Shown: positions 1 to 10,454 of the stretch, in pieces
Layout of the letters: each line of letters begins with the position of its first letter
Numbering within the stretch: the stretch's first letter is position 1
Origin: an uncultured Chitinophagaceae bacterium
Lineage (GTDB): Bacteria; Bacteroidota; Bacteroidia; Chitinophagales; Chitinophagaceae
Length of the DNA stretch: 18,906 nucleotides
Direction of reading: 5' to 3'
NCBI GenBank assembly: GCA_946479005.1
Contig: CAMLEM010000001.1
Location: forward strand, 1 to 18,906
The notes under the pieces: generated by a model
The model's database searches: none
Seen by the model: only the letters and a program-made list of their open reading frames with translations
What the model was told of the DNA's origin: nothing
Position numbers and translations under genes: made by a program

Positions 1-1
1 C

Positions 2-3000
2 CACGCGCTCGAGGACCGCGACGGGGACACCCTGATGTATGCAGGAAATGTAATGGTGAGGATCACTGACTGGTTCATCTTTAAGAAAGAAGCGGAATTA
101 AAATATATCGGACTGGAAGATGCCATCATCAAGTTCCAGCGGACCGATTCTGTCTGGCGACAGCAATTCATCTTCGATTATTTTGCTTCACCCAAAACAG
201 ATACGGCCAAAAAGAAGGCGGGTATCGTTTTCAACCTGAAAAAGGTTGAAATGAAGAATGTAACTTTTATCAAAAAAGACGACTGGCTTGGAAATCACCT
301 CACCGCCCACGTCGGTGCGATGATGATGGATGCCAACGACATCAGTTTATCCGGGACCACTTATGACATCAACCGGCTGGATCTTTTTGAGCCCTCGATC
401 TCCATTTTGAATTTCCCCGGCCGCCGCGGTCCACCTCCACCCAAGGATCCGGAACTTGTTCAGGCGGAAAAAGAACTGAGCGAATTCTTGTGGAACCAGG
501 GAGGGATGAACATCCGGGTGGCCAACCTTAAGATCGTCAATGGAACCTTCCGGAATGATAAGCAAACAGGGCGCGCGGCATATTCCCATTTTGACGGGCA
601 GCATATCTTATTCACAAACATCAATGCCGACCTTGTCAATGGAGGCTTCCGCGGTGATACCATTTACTCGAACCTCAAACTCTCGGCAAAGGAAAGAAGC
701 GGTCTCGAAGTGAAACAACTGACCGCCGACGTGAAGTTCAAACCCTCGGGAATGGAATTCCATAATCTCGATCTGCAGACCAACAGGAGCCGGATCCGGG
801 ATTATTTCTCGATGTCGTATGACGATATGCGCGATATGGGTGATTTCATCCATAAAGTGGATATGGCGGCGATCTTCGATGATACCTTCATCGACAGTGA
901 CGATATCGCGTTCTTCGCTCCCAATATGAGGTCGTGGAAAAAAGAGATCAGCATAAACGGAAAGGTTAGAGGCACCGTCAGCGACCTGGTGGGAAGGGAT
1001 CTGATCGTCCAGGCAGGAAATAATACTGTCCTGGATGGCGATATTTCCCTGACAGGCCTTCCAAATATTAATGAAACCTTCATTGATTTCAGGGCGCGAG
1101 ACTTCAGGACCACTTATTCCGATGCTGCAACCATAGTGCCGGCGATCCGTCGCGTGAACGTACCCGATCTCCGGCGCATTGAATACGTGCATTTCCAGGG
1201 AAACTTCACCGGTTTCATCCGTGATTTTGTGACCTACGGAACCATACAAACGAACCTCGGCACTGTAAAAAGTGACCTGAATATGAAGATCCCTTCCAGG
1301 GGGCAGCCTGTGTATTCGGGCAATATTGAAACTGACAATTTCAGGCTGGGGCAGTTCCTGAACGAGCCGGAGCTGGGTATGATCTCTATGACAGGAACGA
1401 TCAAAGGGACCGGCTTCAATGAACGATACAGGCATACCAGCTTTGATGGGGTGATCCGCTACGTCGATTTCAGGAACTACCGCTATAATAACGTTGCGAT
1501 ACAGGGTGTGCTTGACAAAAACCTTTTCGAAGGTGTGGCGTCCATCCGGGATGACAATGCTGACCTCGATCTCAATGGCATCATTGATCTCAATGGACCC
1601 GACCCCCGGTTCGACCTTGTAGCCGATGTGAGAGAGCTGAACCTGCAGCCCCTGGGTATCACCCGTGATGATTATCGCTTACTCGGGCAACTCGACCTGG
1701 ATTTTACCGCGGGGCAAAAGGATATTTTCCTCGGCGATGCAAAGATTTCGGGAGCGGAGATCACCCGCAACGGACAGATCCTGCCCTTCGACTCCCTGGT
1801 CATTCGCTCGGTATATACCGACAGCGGGAAGACCCTGATCGCCACTTCGAATGAATTTGAGGCCCGTGTCACGGGCGATTTCAATCTCAGGGAATTACCG
1901 GCAGCAGTTTCGGTTGTACTACACCGTTACTATCCAGCCTACATTCCCCTTCCTGCGCGCTACCCGCGATCGAATACCGACATCCGTTTCAACATCCGGA
2001 CCTATTACGCCGAAGACTATATTGCGTTGCTGGACTCAAGCCTGGGCGGGTTCAATAACAGCCAGATATCGGGAAGTCTTGACCTGGCCAATAACAACCT
2101 GCAATTGAACGCCGTCGTACCTCAGTTCCGGTTCCAGCAATACACTTTCGAGAATGTGGACCTGGATGCCACCGGGAACCGCGAAAACTTACTTGTGAAA
2201 GGAAGCGCCCACAACATTATGTTCCGCAACAATGACAGCGTGATGATCCCCGTAGCGGATTTCACCATCAATGCGCGCAATGATTCATCGAGGGTGAACC
2301 TGATCACGGAAGCGAACCGTTCCCTGGATACCGCCAATATCAGCGCGCTGGTGCTTACCTATCCCGACGGGTTGAAAGTGGAGTTTGACCGCTCGAATTT
2401 CACGCTCAACGGGAAGAACTGGACGATCGACGAAAACGGGGAGATCGCTTTCCGGAGAAGGACGCCTTTTAGCGGCATCCTGCAGCTGAGTGAAGGGGAA
2501 CAAAGGATCGTTATCCGGACAGAACCTTCGGGCAGCGGCTATAACCGGCTGCTGGTGGCATTGACAAAGCTAAATATGGGAGACCTCGCGCCCTTCTTCC
2601 TGCCGAAAAACAGGCTGGAAGGCCTGGTGACGGGAAATTTCACCGTAGATGACCCCACCAATAACCTGCGCATCTATTCAGATGATATTCAAACACAGTT
2701 CCTGCGGCTGGACAATGATTCTCTCGGCGCGGTAAAAGCCTCCCTGCTCTATGAAAAATCAACGGGAATGTTAACGGCGAAAGGGAATACACTGAACGAC
2801 CTGAATTATCTCGGCTTCGATCTCAGCATCAATGTGGCCGATAAGGCCGCCATAAATAACAAGATCGCCCTGCAGGCCCGCAATTTCCAGCTGAGCGTGC
2901 TGGAAAGATTCCTGGGCAGTTTGTTCACTGACATCCGGGGTTATCTTACCGGGAATGTGGATATATCCGGCGCTTTCAGCAACCTCACCGTAACAGGAAA

Positions 3001-4669
3001 AGGCCGGCTGCGAAATGCGGGCCTGAAAGTGATCTTCACCCAGGTCTTCTATGACATAGCAGATACCGATATCGAACTAAAATCGGACGAGATCAACCTG
3101 GACGGCATTGTTCTCCGGGATACGATAACCGGTAACCCGGTTTACATCACCGGCGGCATCGAACACCAGTCGTTCAGGAATATGTTTTATAACCTGGACA
3201 TTTCCACTCGCCGGCCCGGCACCACGGATGACGCGTACAACCAGCCTGTTCAATTGTTAAACACTTCTTTCCGCGACAACCAGCAGTTCTATGGAGATGT
3301 CAAGGGCACGGGATCGATGTCACTACTTGGCCCTCAATCTGCGATGTATATGAAGATCGATGCGATCGCTTCAACCCAGCACGAGAGCAAGGTGACCATC
3401 CCCCCGGTGAGCAGCCGGGTTTCAGGAAGTGCAGCAGATTTCCTGGTGGAAAGAAAATTCGGAAGGGAAATGGAAGAGATCATTCCCCGGAACAATCTCA
3501 CCAATATCATTTACGATGTGGACGTCACCGCGAACCCGATGGTGACCGTACGGGTGGTGCTCGACGAACTTACCGGTGATGAACTGAGCGGGAAAGGTTC
3601 CGGTACGCTAAACATCCGCTCCGGAACATCAGAGCCCCTGACACTTCGCGGGCGCTTCGACATCCAGGAAGGGAACTATCTCTTCACTTTCCAGTCGTTC
3701 TTCAAGAAGCCTTTCGTGATCCGTGCAGGCGCAGAAAATTACATCGAGTGGAATGGCGACCCGGATGATGCCAGGATCAGCTTTGAGGCGGTGTATAAAG
3801 CGGAGCGGGTAAGCTATGCGACACTCGCCACTTCGCTGGGGCTCGGAACAGACATTGCCCGTGTGCGGGATGATGTTTACGTGGTAGCTAAGCTTACAGA
3901 CCAGCTGTTCAAGCCCACGATCAGCTTCTCCCTGGATTTCCCGGGCACAAGCCCCGCTGTCGTGGACCCGGAACTTGCATTGATCATCCAGCAATTGCAG
4001 CGCAACCAGAACGAGCTGAACACACAGGTGACCTACCTGATCGTATTCAACAGTTTTGCTCCGGTGGAACTCGGGTCAGGCAATACCGTGGGCAATGAGT
4101 TAGGAAGCACCATTTCCAATACCATCTCCAGCATACTGCTCAATGTGATCAGCGACCAGATCAATAAGCTGTTCGGGAACCTGCTGAAGAGTGATAAATA
4201 TGATATCCGGCTGAATACCGCGCTGTATAACCGTAACCTGCTGAATGAACAGGGGTTCCTGAACATCGGCACCAACGTAAATATTACCATCGGGAGATCC
4301 TTCTTTAATAACCGGTTCATCATTTCCACGGGCTTTGGCGTGGAAACTCCGCTGCAGCAGACCAACCTCAACCAGGGCTTACAATTTCTGCCCGATGTGA
4401 CGATGGAATGGCTGATCAACCCCAGCGGAACCCTGCGGGCCTCATTCTTCTACCGGGAGAATACGGATTATATGGCCCTGACCCAGCGGAATGCGAAACG
4501 GGTGGGCGGCAGCCTGACCTTCCGGAGGGATTTCGATAAACTGTCTGACCTTTTCAAACGTCGAAAAAAACTTGCACCGGCGAATCCGCCGCAACCCCTG
4601 GAGCCCGCCATTGAATCTAACGAAGAGGAACAACCGAAAAAAGAGGAACCTGCGCCGCAGGATCAGTGA
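2..4669 (+). CDS. tamB: TamB-like translocation/assembly module protein (5' end outside window)
   Basis: The reading frame is already open at base 2 and continues through the first in-frame ATG at 35, so the true start lies upstream of the window; 1555 residues are visible. TamB is a very large, inner-membrane-anchored periplasmic protein of the AsmA-like/bridge-like superfamily that helps build the outer membrane with an Omp85 partner. The visible protein is a long run of repetitive beta-strand segments with AsmA/TamB character and few cysteines. The last 400 or so residues (about 3500-4560) match the TamB C-terminal domain (formerly DUF490), with motifs such as [17 protein letters not shown] and the [12 protein letters not shown] ending. 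A short Pro/Glu/Lys-rich tail (from about 4560) closes it. The N-terminal membrane anchor is not in view. The stop overlaps the convergent ribBA by 7 nt. The family call is confident; the gene symbol is by family only. Confidence 0.9.
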   Translation, partial: HALEDRDGDTLMYAGNVMVRITDWFIFKKEAELKYIGLEDAIIKFQRTDSVWRQQFIFDYFASPKTDTAKKKAGIVFNLKKVEMKNVTFIKKDDWLGNHLTAHVGAMMMDANDISLSGTTYDINRLDLFEPSISILNFPGRRGPPPPKDPELVQAEKELSEFLWNQGGMNIRVANLKIVNGTFRNDKQTGRAAYSHFDGQHILFTNINADLVNGGFRGDTIYSNLKLSAKERSGLEVKQLTADVKFKPSGMEFHNLDLQTNRSRIRDYFSMSYDDMRDMGDFIHKVDMAAIFDDTFIDSDDIAFFAPNMRSWKKEISINGKVRGTVSDLVGRDLIVQAGNNTVLDGDISLTGLPNINETFIDFRARDFRTTYSDAATIVPAIRRVNVPDLRRIEYVHFQGNFTGFIRDFVTYGTIQTNLGTVKSDLNMKIPSRGQPVYSGNIETDNFRLGQFLNEPELGMISMTGTIKGTGFNERYRHTSFDGVIRYVDFRNYRYNNVAIQGVLDKNLFEGVASIRDDNADLDLNGIIDLNGPDPRFDLVADVRELNLQPLGITRDDYRLLGQLDLDFTAGQKDIFLGDAKISGAEITRNGQILPFDSLVIRSVYTDSGKTLIATSNEFEARVTGDFNLRELPAAVSVVLHRYYPAYIPLPARYPRSNTDIRFNIRTYYAEDYIALLDSSLGGFNNSQISGSLDLANNNLQLNAVVPQFRFQQYTFENVDLDATGNRENLLVKGSAHNIMFRNNDSVMIPVADFTINARNDSSRVNLITEANRSLDTANISALVLTYPDGLKVEFDRSNFTLNGKNWTIDENGEIAFRRRTPFSGILQLSEGEQRIVIRTEPSGSGYNRLLVALTKLNMGDLAPFFLPKNRLEGLVTGNFTVDDPTNNLRIYSDDIQTQFLRLDNDSLGAVKASLLYEKSTGMLTAKGNTLNDLNYLGFDLSINVADKAAINNKIALQARNFQLSVLERFLGSLFTDIRGYLTGNVDISGAFSNLTVTGKGRLRNAGLKVIFTQVFYDIADTDIELKSDEINLDGIVLRDTITGNPVYITGGIEHQSFRNMFYNLDISTRRPGTTDDAYNQPVQLLNTSFRDNQQFYGDVKGTGSMSLLGPQSAMYMKIDAIASTQHESKVTIPPVSSRVSGSAADFLVERKFGREMEEIIPRNNLTNIIYDVDVTANPMVTVRVVLDELTGDELSGKGSGTLNIRSGTSEPLTLRGRFDIQEGNYLFTFQSFFKKPFVIRAGAENYIEWNGDPDDARISFEAVYKAERVSYATLATSLGLGTDIARVRDDVYVVAKLTDQLFKPTISFSLDFPGTSPAVVDPELALIIQQLQRNQNELNTQVTYLIVFNSFAPVELGSGNTVGNELGSTISNTISSILLNVISDQINKLFGNLLKSDKYDIRLNTALYNRNLLNEQGFLNIGTNVNITIGRSFFNNRFIISTGFGVETPLQQTNLNQGLQFLPDVTMEWLINPSGTLRASFFYRENTDYMALTQRNAKRVGGSLTFRRDFDKLSDLFKRRKKLAPANPPQPLEPAIESNEEEQPKKEEPAPQDQ

Positions 4670-5859
4670 AGATCGTGTCCCAGCTTATCTCTCTTTGTCT
4701 TCAGGTATTTTTCGTTGTGTTCATTGGGAGAAATGACGATGGGTATGTTCTCCACGATCTCCAGTCCATAACCGATCAACCCCACGCGTTTACGGGGATT
4801 GTTCGTCATCAGCCGGAGTTTGGTGATGCCGAGATGCCTGAGCATCTGGGCGCCGATCCCATAGTCGCGCTGGTCCATCTGGAAACCCAGGTGGAGATTG
4901 GCCTCCACCGTATCCATCCCTTCCTGCTGCAGGCGGTAGGCTTTGAGCTTATTCAGCAGCCCGATACCCCGGCCTTCCTGGTTCATGTAAAGGATGGCGC
5001 CCTTGCCTTCCCGTTCCACCATCTGCATCGCTTTATGCAGCTGTTCACCACAATCGCAACGGAGGGAACCGAGAATATCCCCGGTGAAGCAGGATGAATG
5101 CACCCGGGTAAGAACCGGCTCATCCTTTTCCCATTTACCTTTCAAAAGCGCCAGGTGTTCATTGGAAGAATTCTTTTCGCGGAAAGCGACCAATTCAAAA
5201 TCACCATAACGGGTAGGCATTTCCACCCTGACCACTTCCTCGATCAGGGAATCGGACTTGACCCTGAATTCAATCAGGTCCTTAATGGAAATGATGCGGA
5301 AATCAAACTTCCTGGCCACTTCGATCAGTTCGGGCAGCCGGGCCATCGTTCCATCTTCATTCATTATTTCCACCAAAACACCCGAAGGGTAAAACCCTGC
5401 CAGCCGGGCCAGGTCCATCGCGGCTTCGGTATGTCCCGCCCTTCTTAGAACACCGCCTTTTTTTGCACGAAGCGGAAAAATATGCCCGGGTCTTCCCAGG
5501 TCAGAAGCATTCGTCGCCGGATCGATCAGTGCGGCGATCGTTTTCGACCTGTCGTGGGCGGATATCCCCGTCGTACACCCGTGTCCCAGGAGGTCCACCG
5601 ACACGGTGAAAGCCGTCTCGTGGAGTGCCGTGTTATTATTGACCATCAGGTCCAACCCCAATTCCTCGCATCTTTCTTCGGGGAGCGCGATACAGATCAG
5701 GCCCCTGCCGTGCTTGCTCATAAAATTCACAACCTCAGGTGAGATGGTTGCCGATGCGCAAATAAAATCCCCTTCGTTCTCGCGATCCTCATCATCCACC
5801 ACCACTACCAGCTTTCCTTTTTTGATATCACGGATCGCGTTTTCTATGGAGTCGAACAT
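4663..5859 (-). CDS. ribBA: Bifunctional 3,4-dihydroxy-2-butanone-4-phosphate synthase / GTP cyclohydrolase II
   Basis: This cytoplasmic enzyme carries out both entry reactions of riboflavin synthesis: ribulose 5-phosphate to dihydroxybutanone phosphate (RibB) and GTP to the diaminopyrimidine (RibA). I chose the ATG at 5859, giving 398 aa, because MFDSIENAI is the usual family N-terminus. An upstream in-frame ATG at 5958 would add 33 basic residues unlike the family and would lie upstream of a perfect -7 promoter box. RibB domain, about 1-200: acidic [10 protein letters not shown] loop at 22-31, [11 protein letters not shown] at 97-107, [10 protein letters not shown] at 123-132 and HTEA at 143-146. 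RibA domain, about 205-398: zinc cysteines C257, C268 and C270, NQEGRGIGL at 293-301 and TNNPRKR at 352-358. Both active sites look intact. Its 3' end overlaps tamB by 7 nt in convergent orientation. I found no FMN riboswitch in the 165-bp upstream gap. Confidence 0.97.
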   Translation of the reverse strand: MFDSIENAIRDIKKGKLVVVVDDEDRENEGDFICASATISPEVVNFMSKHGRGLICIALPEERCEELGLDLMVNNNTALHETAFTVSVDLLGHGCTTGISAHDRSKTIAALIDPATNASDLGRPGHIFPLRAKKGGVLRRAGHTEAAMDLARLAGFYPSGVLVEIMNEDGTMARLPELIEVARKFDFRIISIKDLIEFRVKSDSLIEEVVRVEMPTRYGDFELVAFREKNSSNEHLALLKGKWEKDEPVLTRVHSSCFTGDILGSLRCDCGEQLHKAMQMVEREGKGAILYMNQEGRGIGLLNKLKAYRLQQEGMDTVEANLHLGFQMDQRDYGIGAQMLRHLGITKLRLMTNNPRKRVGLIGYGLEIVENIPIVISPNEHNEKYLKTKRDKLGHDLH

Positions 5860-5872
5860 AGCCTGTTTTTTA

Positions 5873-5880
5873 CAAAAATA
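5873..5880 (-). promoter_or_regulatory. Candidate Bacteroidetes -7 box for ribBA
   Basis: Read on the minus strand this is TATTTTTG, a full match to the Bacteroidetes -7 consensus TAnnTTTG, placed 13 nt upstream of the ribBA ATG at 5859. I see no TTTG -33 element at the expected spacing, so the call rests on the -7 box and its position. It implies a very short leader and supports the start at 5859. Confidence 0.45.
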
Positions 5881-5954
5881 AAACAAAGGGAGCAGGGCTT
5901 TGGTTCGCCTTTTTTTGAGGGTGGATATCCGCCCTAACGCCTTATTTTTCAATA

Positions 5955-6024
5955 GCAATTTGTTAATATTTGCATATATTTAATTCGGAATTATTCCATT
6001 TCTTTGCAACCGAAAACTAATTAT
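5955..6024 (+). promoter_or_regulatory. AT-rich upstream region of the TonB-dependent receptor gene
   Basis: This AT-rich stretch between the divergent ribBA and receptor genes should hold the receptor promoter. It has two TTTG words (5959-5962 and 5969-5972) and two near matches to TAnnTTTG: TATATTTA at 5975-5982 and TTTCTTTG at 5999-6006. None combine with the usual spacing, so I do not assign a precise promoter. No Shine-Dalgarno sequence precedes the ATG at 6025. Confidence 0.3.
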
Positions 6025-9000
6025 ATGCTTAAGAGACTGCTCTTTCTGCTTGCTATTTCTGTGTGCCTGTCACCCGGTATCCTGGCACAGGTAACAACCT
6101 CCACACTGACCGGGTCGGTGCTTTCCACAACAGATGAACCTCTCGTAGGTGCAACCATTGTGGCAACTCACATTCCTTCGGGAACAAAATATACTACGAG
6201 CGCGCGTGGCGGTGGTGAATTCATCATTGCCAATATGCGCCCGGGCGGTCCCTACACCATTGAAGTGACCTTTGTCGGTTACAACACGGAGCGCTATGAG
6301 AACATCACCCTTCAACTGGCGGAATCATTTGTGCTTCGCCCGGTGATGCGCAAGACCGATGAAACACTTGGTGAAGTGGTGCTTACGACAGGACGCAGAA
6401 GCCAGACCTTCAATCCCAACAGAACTGGAGCGGTGACCAATATTGGCATACGCCAGATCACACAGGCGCCAACGATCCAAAGGAGTCTGAATGATCTGAC
6501 CCGGTTGACTCCCCAGGCAGCCGGCCGTGACGGAGCGATCGCGGGAGGAAATTATCGCCAGAACAATTTCACCATCGATGGCGCTGATTTTAACAACAGC
6601 TTCGGTATCGGGGGAAACCTTCCAGCCAACGGGGCTCCCATCTCTCTCGATGCCATCGACGAGATCTCCGTTAACATCAGCCCATTCGACATTCGCCAGT
6701 CGGGATTCATAGGATCAGCGATCAACGCAGTTACCCGTTCTGGCACAAACACATTTACCGCCTCCGTATACAATTATTTCCGGAATGAGAAACTCCGCGG
6801 CCGCCGCGTTGAAAAAACCTATTTTGTCCGTGCACCCGAAGAGTTCGACCAGTTCGGTGTTCGTTTTGGCGGTCCCATCATCAAAAACAAACTATTTTTC
6901 TTCCTGAACTGGGAAACGGAAACGCAGCCCAAGCCCATCCAGACCCGTGTAGCTTCCTCTGCCTCGGCTCCTTACGGGTCATCTCCTAACATCGCCAGGC
7001 CTTCTGCCGATTCGCTGAATTACATCAGCCAGTACCTACTCGATAATTACGGTTATGTGACGGGCCCGTACGATAACTATACTCCCGATATCACCCGTAA
7101 AAAGATAATGGGCAGGCTCGACTGGAATATCAGCAGGAATCACCGGATGAACATTCGCTACAGCCAGGTAGAAGGTGGTGAGCCCAACCCTCCCAGCACT
7201 TCCGTAGGCGGTGCCGGTACCGTGGCAGGCGCCACCAATACCCGCCAGGACATCGCAGCGATGTGGTTCAAAAACTCGAACTATTTCCAGGGTGCCAATT
7301 TCTATTCCCTTTCTGCTGAACTGAACTCTACTTTCGGAAAATTCTCCAACCAGTTTCGCGGCACATACACCTACCAGAATGATTCACGCGAGACCGACAG
7401 CCAGGTATTTCCCTTTGTTGACATTATGAGTACCGGTAGCGGTGTCAATACGCAGACCGGTTCCGGCGTGGGTGCCGTGTACACCTCCTTCGGATATGAA
7501 CCATTCAGTTTCGGCAATCTCAGGAAAGTAAAAATGTATTCCTTCGTTGACAATATCATCTGGAGGACCAACAAGCATAACTGGACCGTTGGTTTCCAGT
7601 TCGACCAGAGTGAGACCATCAACGGGTTCCAGCGTTTCGCCACCAGCTATTACAGGTTCGCATCCTGGGCTGATTTCGCAAGTGCGCTGGATCCCAATCC
7701 TGCCAATCGCAGGCTTCCCACGGATTTCGCCCTGACTTATTCTTTATCTAAAAACTTTGCTCCCGCATTTTCAGCTTTCAAATTCCGTCAATACTCCGTG
7801 TATGGACAGGACGAGATTGCTCTGAACAGGAATTTCAGGCTGACGCTGGGGCTTCGTCTTGACCTCCCCACCTATCCCGATGTTCCGCAGATCCTGACGC
7901 ACCCCCTGGTGCTGGCAAGGGATTTCCGCGATGGCGAGAAAGTGAATACCGGGTTATTGCCTGATGTGAAGATTATGTGGTCGCCCCGCCTCGCGTTTAA
8001 CTGGGACCTTTACGGTGACCGCTCTTTGCAGATCCGTGGTGGTACCGGAATTTTCACCGGGAAGATCCCCTTTGTTTGGATCGTGAGCCAGTCGGGTGAT
8101 AACGGTATGATCCAAATCACGCAGGCCTTCAATATGTACACTTCTACCGGCGCGCTTTCAGGTGCACCCCCTCCCGGGCCTTTCAATCCTGATCCCGCTG
8201 CTTACAGGCCTCCCGTCGTTCCTCCCGCGGGGACCGTGGCTCCGGCGGCTGTTACTGCTTTATCTGAAGATTACAGGCATCCCCAAACCTGGAAATCCAG
8301 CCTGGGCCTGGATACAAAGCTGCCCTGGGGTCTCATCGGCTCCGTGGAAGCGATCTTTAATAAAGACATTAACGTAGCTGTATTCCGCAATCCGAATTAT
8401 ACCGATCCGCAGCCTTTGAATATTTCCGGGTATCCCGATAACAGGCCCATCTATGGTTCAACGGTTCAAACCCGTTTCATCAATACGCTGAATTCGGCAG
8501 GCCAGTTCGTACCGGGCGGGTCCACCGCTTTTAACCCGGTGATCATCGACAACGATAAAAGAGGATACTATTTTTCGTTGACCGGAAGGATCGAGAAACC
8601 TTTCGCGAAAGGATTCAGCTTCTCGGTGGCCTATACAAAAAGTATGGCAGCCAACCTGCACGATGGCGGTGGCGACCAGCCCCTGGGTGCATACCAGAAC
8701 ACTGCCCAATACCAGGGATTGGAAAATGCAAAACTTTCTTATGCACAGTATGTGGTACCAGATCGTGTGGTTGCGTATGTTTCATACCGCAAAGAATATT
8801 TCAAGCACCTCGCCTCCACGATCAGCCTGGTGTACCAGGGATCGATCGACGGAAGGTTCTCCTACGTGTATGGTGCTGATTTCAACCGCGATGGGGTGAA
8901 TGGAAACGACCTGATCTACATTCCCAAGAACGCACTCGATCCAAACGAGATCCAGTTCGGTAATGGAAACAATACAACGGGCTCTGCAGCGAATGTGATC

Positions 9001-9444
9001 ATCAATGGGGTCACTTATACCCCCGCACAGCAGGCGCAGCTTTTCGAAAATTATATCCGCCAGGATAAATACCTGAGCAAGCACCGCGGCCAATATGCAG
9101 AAAGAAATGGCGCGCAGTTCCCCTGGAGAAACCAGGTGGACCTGAAATTCCTCCAGGATATCTTCACCCGGATCGGGAAGAACAGGAACACGCTGCAATT
9201 CAGCATCGATATCGTAAACGTGGGTAACCTGATCAATCCGAGCTGGGGCAAGGTGAAATCACTGAACGCTGGCTCCATCCTGGTTCCGCAAAACCAGAAC
9301 AGCCTTGTGCCTGGAGGTACGGTGAAGCCTATCTTCCGCCTGGCCACAGCACAGAACCAGCCCGTGACGCGTACGTTCAGGGATAACGTGAGCGTGATCT
9401 CTACTTATTCTGTCCAGTTTGGTTTCAGATACCTGCTGAACTAA
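6025..9444 (+). CDS. Oar-like TonB-dependent outer-membrane receptor
   Basis: A 1139-aa outer-membrane receptor that would import or bind a substrate using TonB energy. I chose the ATG at 6025, not the TTG at 6004, because it gives a clean signal peptide (MLKRLLFLLAISVC..., cleavage near AQ at 22). Order: a carboxypeptidase-regulatory-like Ig fold at about 24-110 (DEPLVGATIVAT, GGGEFIIANMRPGGPY); a plug domain at about 115-250, including NFTIDGADFNNSFG and INAVTRSGTN; then a long beta-barrel ending in aromatic-rich FGFRYLLN. Two local features stand out: a proline-rich insert at about 712-745 and a calcium-loop-like DFNRDGVNGNDLIY at about 951-965. This layout is that of the Oar/OmpA-related TonB receptors, not of SusC: no SusD-type lipoprotein follows. 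The gene ends at a strong terminator, so it appears monocistronic. The substrate is unknown. Confidence 0.9.
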   Translation: MLKRLLFLLAISVCLSPGILAQVTTSTLTGSVLSTTDEPLVGATIVATHIPSGTKYTTSARGGGEFIIANMRPGGPYTIEVTFVGYNTERYENITLQLAESFVLRPVMRKTDETLGEVVLTTGRRSQTFNPNRTGAVTNIGIRQITQAPTIQRSLNDLTRLTPQAAGRDGAIAGGNYRQNNFTIDGADFNNSFGIGGNLPANGAPISLDAIDEISVNISPFDIRQSGFIGSAINAVTRSGTNTFTASVYNYFRNEKLRGRRVEKTYFVRAPEEFDQFGVRFGGPIIKNKLFFFLNWETETQPKPIQTRVASSASAPYGSSPNIARPSADSLNYISQYLLDNYGYVTGPYDNYTPDITRKKIMGRLDWNISRNHRMNIRYSQVEGGEPNPPSTSVGGAGTVAGATNTRQDIAAMWFKNSNYFQGANFYSLSAELNSTFGKFSNQFRGTYTYQNDSRETDSQVFPFVDIMSTGSGVNTQTGSGVGAVYTSFGYEPFSFGNLRKVKMYSFVDNIIWRTNKHNWTVGFQFDQSETINGFQRFATSYYRFASWADFASALDPNPANRRLPTDFALTYSLSKNFAPAFSAFKFRQYSVYGQDEIALNRNFRLTLGLRLDLPTYPDVPQILTHPLVLARDFRDGEKVNTGLLPDVKIMWSPRLAFNWDLYGDRSLQIRGGTGIFTGKIPFVWIVSQSGDNGMIQITQAFNMYTSTGALSGAPPPGPFNPDPAAYRPPVVPPAGTVAPAAVTALSEDYRHPQTWKSSLGLDTKLPWGLIGSVEAIFNKDINVAVFRNPNYTDPQPLNISGYPDNRPIYGSTVQTRFINTLNSAGQFVPGGSTAFNPVIIDNDKRGYYFSLTGRIEKPFAKGFSFSVAYTKSMAANLHDGGGDQPLGAYQNTAQYQGLENAKLSYAQYVVPDRVVAYVSYRKEYFKHLASTISLVYQGSIDGRFSYVYGADFNRDGVNGNDLIYIPKNALDPNEIQFGNGNNTTGSAANVIINGVTYTPAQQAQLFENYIRQDKYLSKHRGQYAERNGAQFPWRNQVDLKFLQDIFTRIGKNRNTLQFSIDIVNVGNLINPSWGKVKSLNAGSILVPQNQNSLVPGGTVKPIFRLATAQNQPVTRTFRDNVSVISTYSVQFGFRYLLN

Positions 9445-9460
9445 TCGCAAAAGAAGTTAA

Positions 9461-9501
9461 GAAACAAAAAAAGCTGTCTATAAGGCAGCTTTTTTTGTTT
9501 C
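9461..9501. terminator. Bidirectional intrinsic terminator between receptor and esterase genes
   Basis: A long inverted repeat: left arm 9461-9478 (GAAAC, seven A, GCTGTC), loop TATAA at 9479-9483, right arm 9484-9501 (GGCAGC, seven T, GTTTC). All 18 positions pair, with one G-U wobble. The core 6-bp GC-containing stem flanked by A7 and T7 runs is a classical intrinsic terminator in both directions. It lies 16 nt after the receptor stop and about 78 nt beyond the stop of the convergent esterase gene, so it can serve both. Confidence 0.9.
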
Positions 9502-9578
9502 CTGCTGACCTTGATGAAGAGCCCTGCCGATCTACAGGATCTGCGCGTATTTGATCTGGAATCTTCGGGAAACAAAAA

Positions 9579-10385
9579 CTATTTCGCAGGAAAAGCCCAT
9601 TGTAAAAACTCCGGCATCGCCCTTCCCCAGGTCTCCACATCGTGGCGGCCGTCCACCATTTCACGGTAGTGAATATCCTTTCCCAGCAGGTAACCCTTCG
9701 CCTCCAGTTCCTTTACCAGGTCGATGGTATCGTCAATGGAATCTATGATGCCATTGTGATTGCGGTCGCGTGTTTCATCCATATTCCCACACTGGAAATA
9801 AAACCGGAGGCCGGGCTTGTAACTTCCCTCGCGAACACGGCGATGAATGATGCGGTGCTTGTGGTCATCGTATTCGTCCTCCTCCTGCGCCACACTCCTC
9901 CACCAGAGGGAACCCGAAAACACGCCTGCCAACCGGAAAGTTGCAGGGTGATTCCAAACGATGTCAAAGGCAGAAAGACCACCCAGGGAAAAACCGGCAA
10001 AAGCCTGGTTCGAAGGATCGAAAGAATACCGGGACCTGATGAAAGGGAGAAGTTCCTGGAGGATGAATGAAGTGTAAGATCCCGCCAGGTCCCCCCGGCC
10101 GAGATAATCCGGCTCCGCCATAACTCCATATTCTCTTTTCCTCAGTTCTCCCGCGTGTATGCCCACTGCCAGAAGCGGCAGGATGAATTCTTTTGTATGG
10201 AGAGTTGTAAGAATCGGGCCCAGGTCCAGCGTTTCAAGGCTCTGTCCGTCATTGATCAGCAACAATGCCGGAGGGATCTTTGCTTTAGGAGGAATATAAA
10301 TGTCGATGACCACCTCCCTGTTCAATACCGCCGATACCAGCGTCTCCCTGGTCACCTTAAAAACTGCCCCATTGATTTGCTGCAT
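9579..10385 (-). CDS. Esterase D / Fes-like alpha/beta-hydrolase
   Basis: A 268-aa protein of the putative esterase family (Pfam Esterase, PF00756; relatives include S-formylglutathione hydrolase, mycolyltransferases and enterochelin esterase). It has no signal peptide, so it is probably cytoplasmic. The nucleophile elbow is GFSLGG with Ser133, and a likely catalytic His is H248 in VDGRHDVETW; the acid is probably in the 203-207 region (DETRD). LLLINDGQ at 41-48 and HAGELRKREYG at 77-87 are usual family motifs near the oxyanion side. An odd insertion, DRNHNGIIDSIDD at 207-219, resembles a calcium-binding EF-hand/dockerin loop; it may be structural. The ATG at 10385 follows a good -7-box match by 4 nt. 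It converges on the TonB-receptor gene and shares its terminator. The ester substrate cannot be told from the sequence. Confidence 0.85.
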   Translation of the reverse strand: MQQINGAVFKVTRETLVSAVLNREVVIDIYIPPKAKIPPALLLINDGQSLETLDLGPILTTLHTKEFILPLLAVGIHAGELRKREYGVMAEPDYLGRGDLAGSYTSFILQELLPFIRSRYSFDPSNQAFAGFSLGGLSAFDIVWNHPATFRLAGVFSGSLWWRSVAQEEDEYDDHKHRIIHRRVREGSYKPGLRFYFQCGNMDETRDRNHNGIIDSIDDTIDLVKELEAKGYLLGKDIHYREMVDGRHDVETWGRAMPEFLQWAFPAK

Positions 10386-10389
10386 CCGG

Positions 10390-10397
10390 CGAAATTA
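10390..10397 (-). promoter_or_regulatory. Candidate -7 box for the esterase gene
   Basis: Minus-strand TAATTTCG matches TAnnTTTG at 5 of the 6 fixed positions (7 of 8 overall) and ends 4 nt before the ATG at 10385. This close placement would give an almost leaderless transcript. No convincing -33 box was assigned. Confidence 0.3.
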
Positions 10398-10412
10398 AGG
10401 AATCTGGATCCC

Positions 10413-10454
10413 GGATTTGGGATTTGGGATTTCGTATTTGGGATTTGAGATTTG
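10413..10454. repeat. Six-unit degenerate tandem heptamer (GGATTTG)
   Basis: Six consecutive 7-nt units: GGATTTG (10413), GGATTTG (10420), GGATTTC (10427), GTATTTG (10434), GGATTTG (10441) and AGATTTG (10448). Three are identical and the others differ by one base. The array fills a third of the 123-bp divergent gap between the esterase and the ATP-grasp gene, and supplies a TTTG word in five of six units. It may be a slippage-prone array or part of the promoter region. Confidence 0.8.

Noticed and set aside
608..1435. A 275-codon open frame on the minus strand inside tamB.
   Set aside because: It lies wholly inside the strongly supported tamB frame, has no recognisable domain or promoter, and looks like a chance open frame opposite a biased coding sequence.
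5860..5958. A 33-residue N-terminal extension of RibBA from the upstream in-frame ATG.
   Set aside because: The extension is basic and unlike the family, and a perfect -7 box lies inside it, so the ATG at 5859 is the better start.
6004..6024. A TTG start for the TonB receptor seven codons upstream.
   Set aside because: The ATG at 6025 gives a normal signal peptide directly; the added residues (MQPKTNY) have no support.
6025..9444. Reading the receptor as a SusC in a polysaccharide utilization locus.
   Set aside because: There is no SusD homologue or glycoside hydrolase next to it, and the domain layout is Oar-like.
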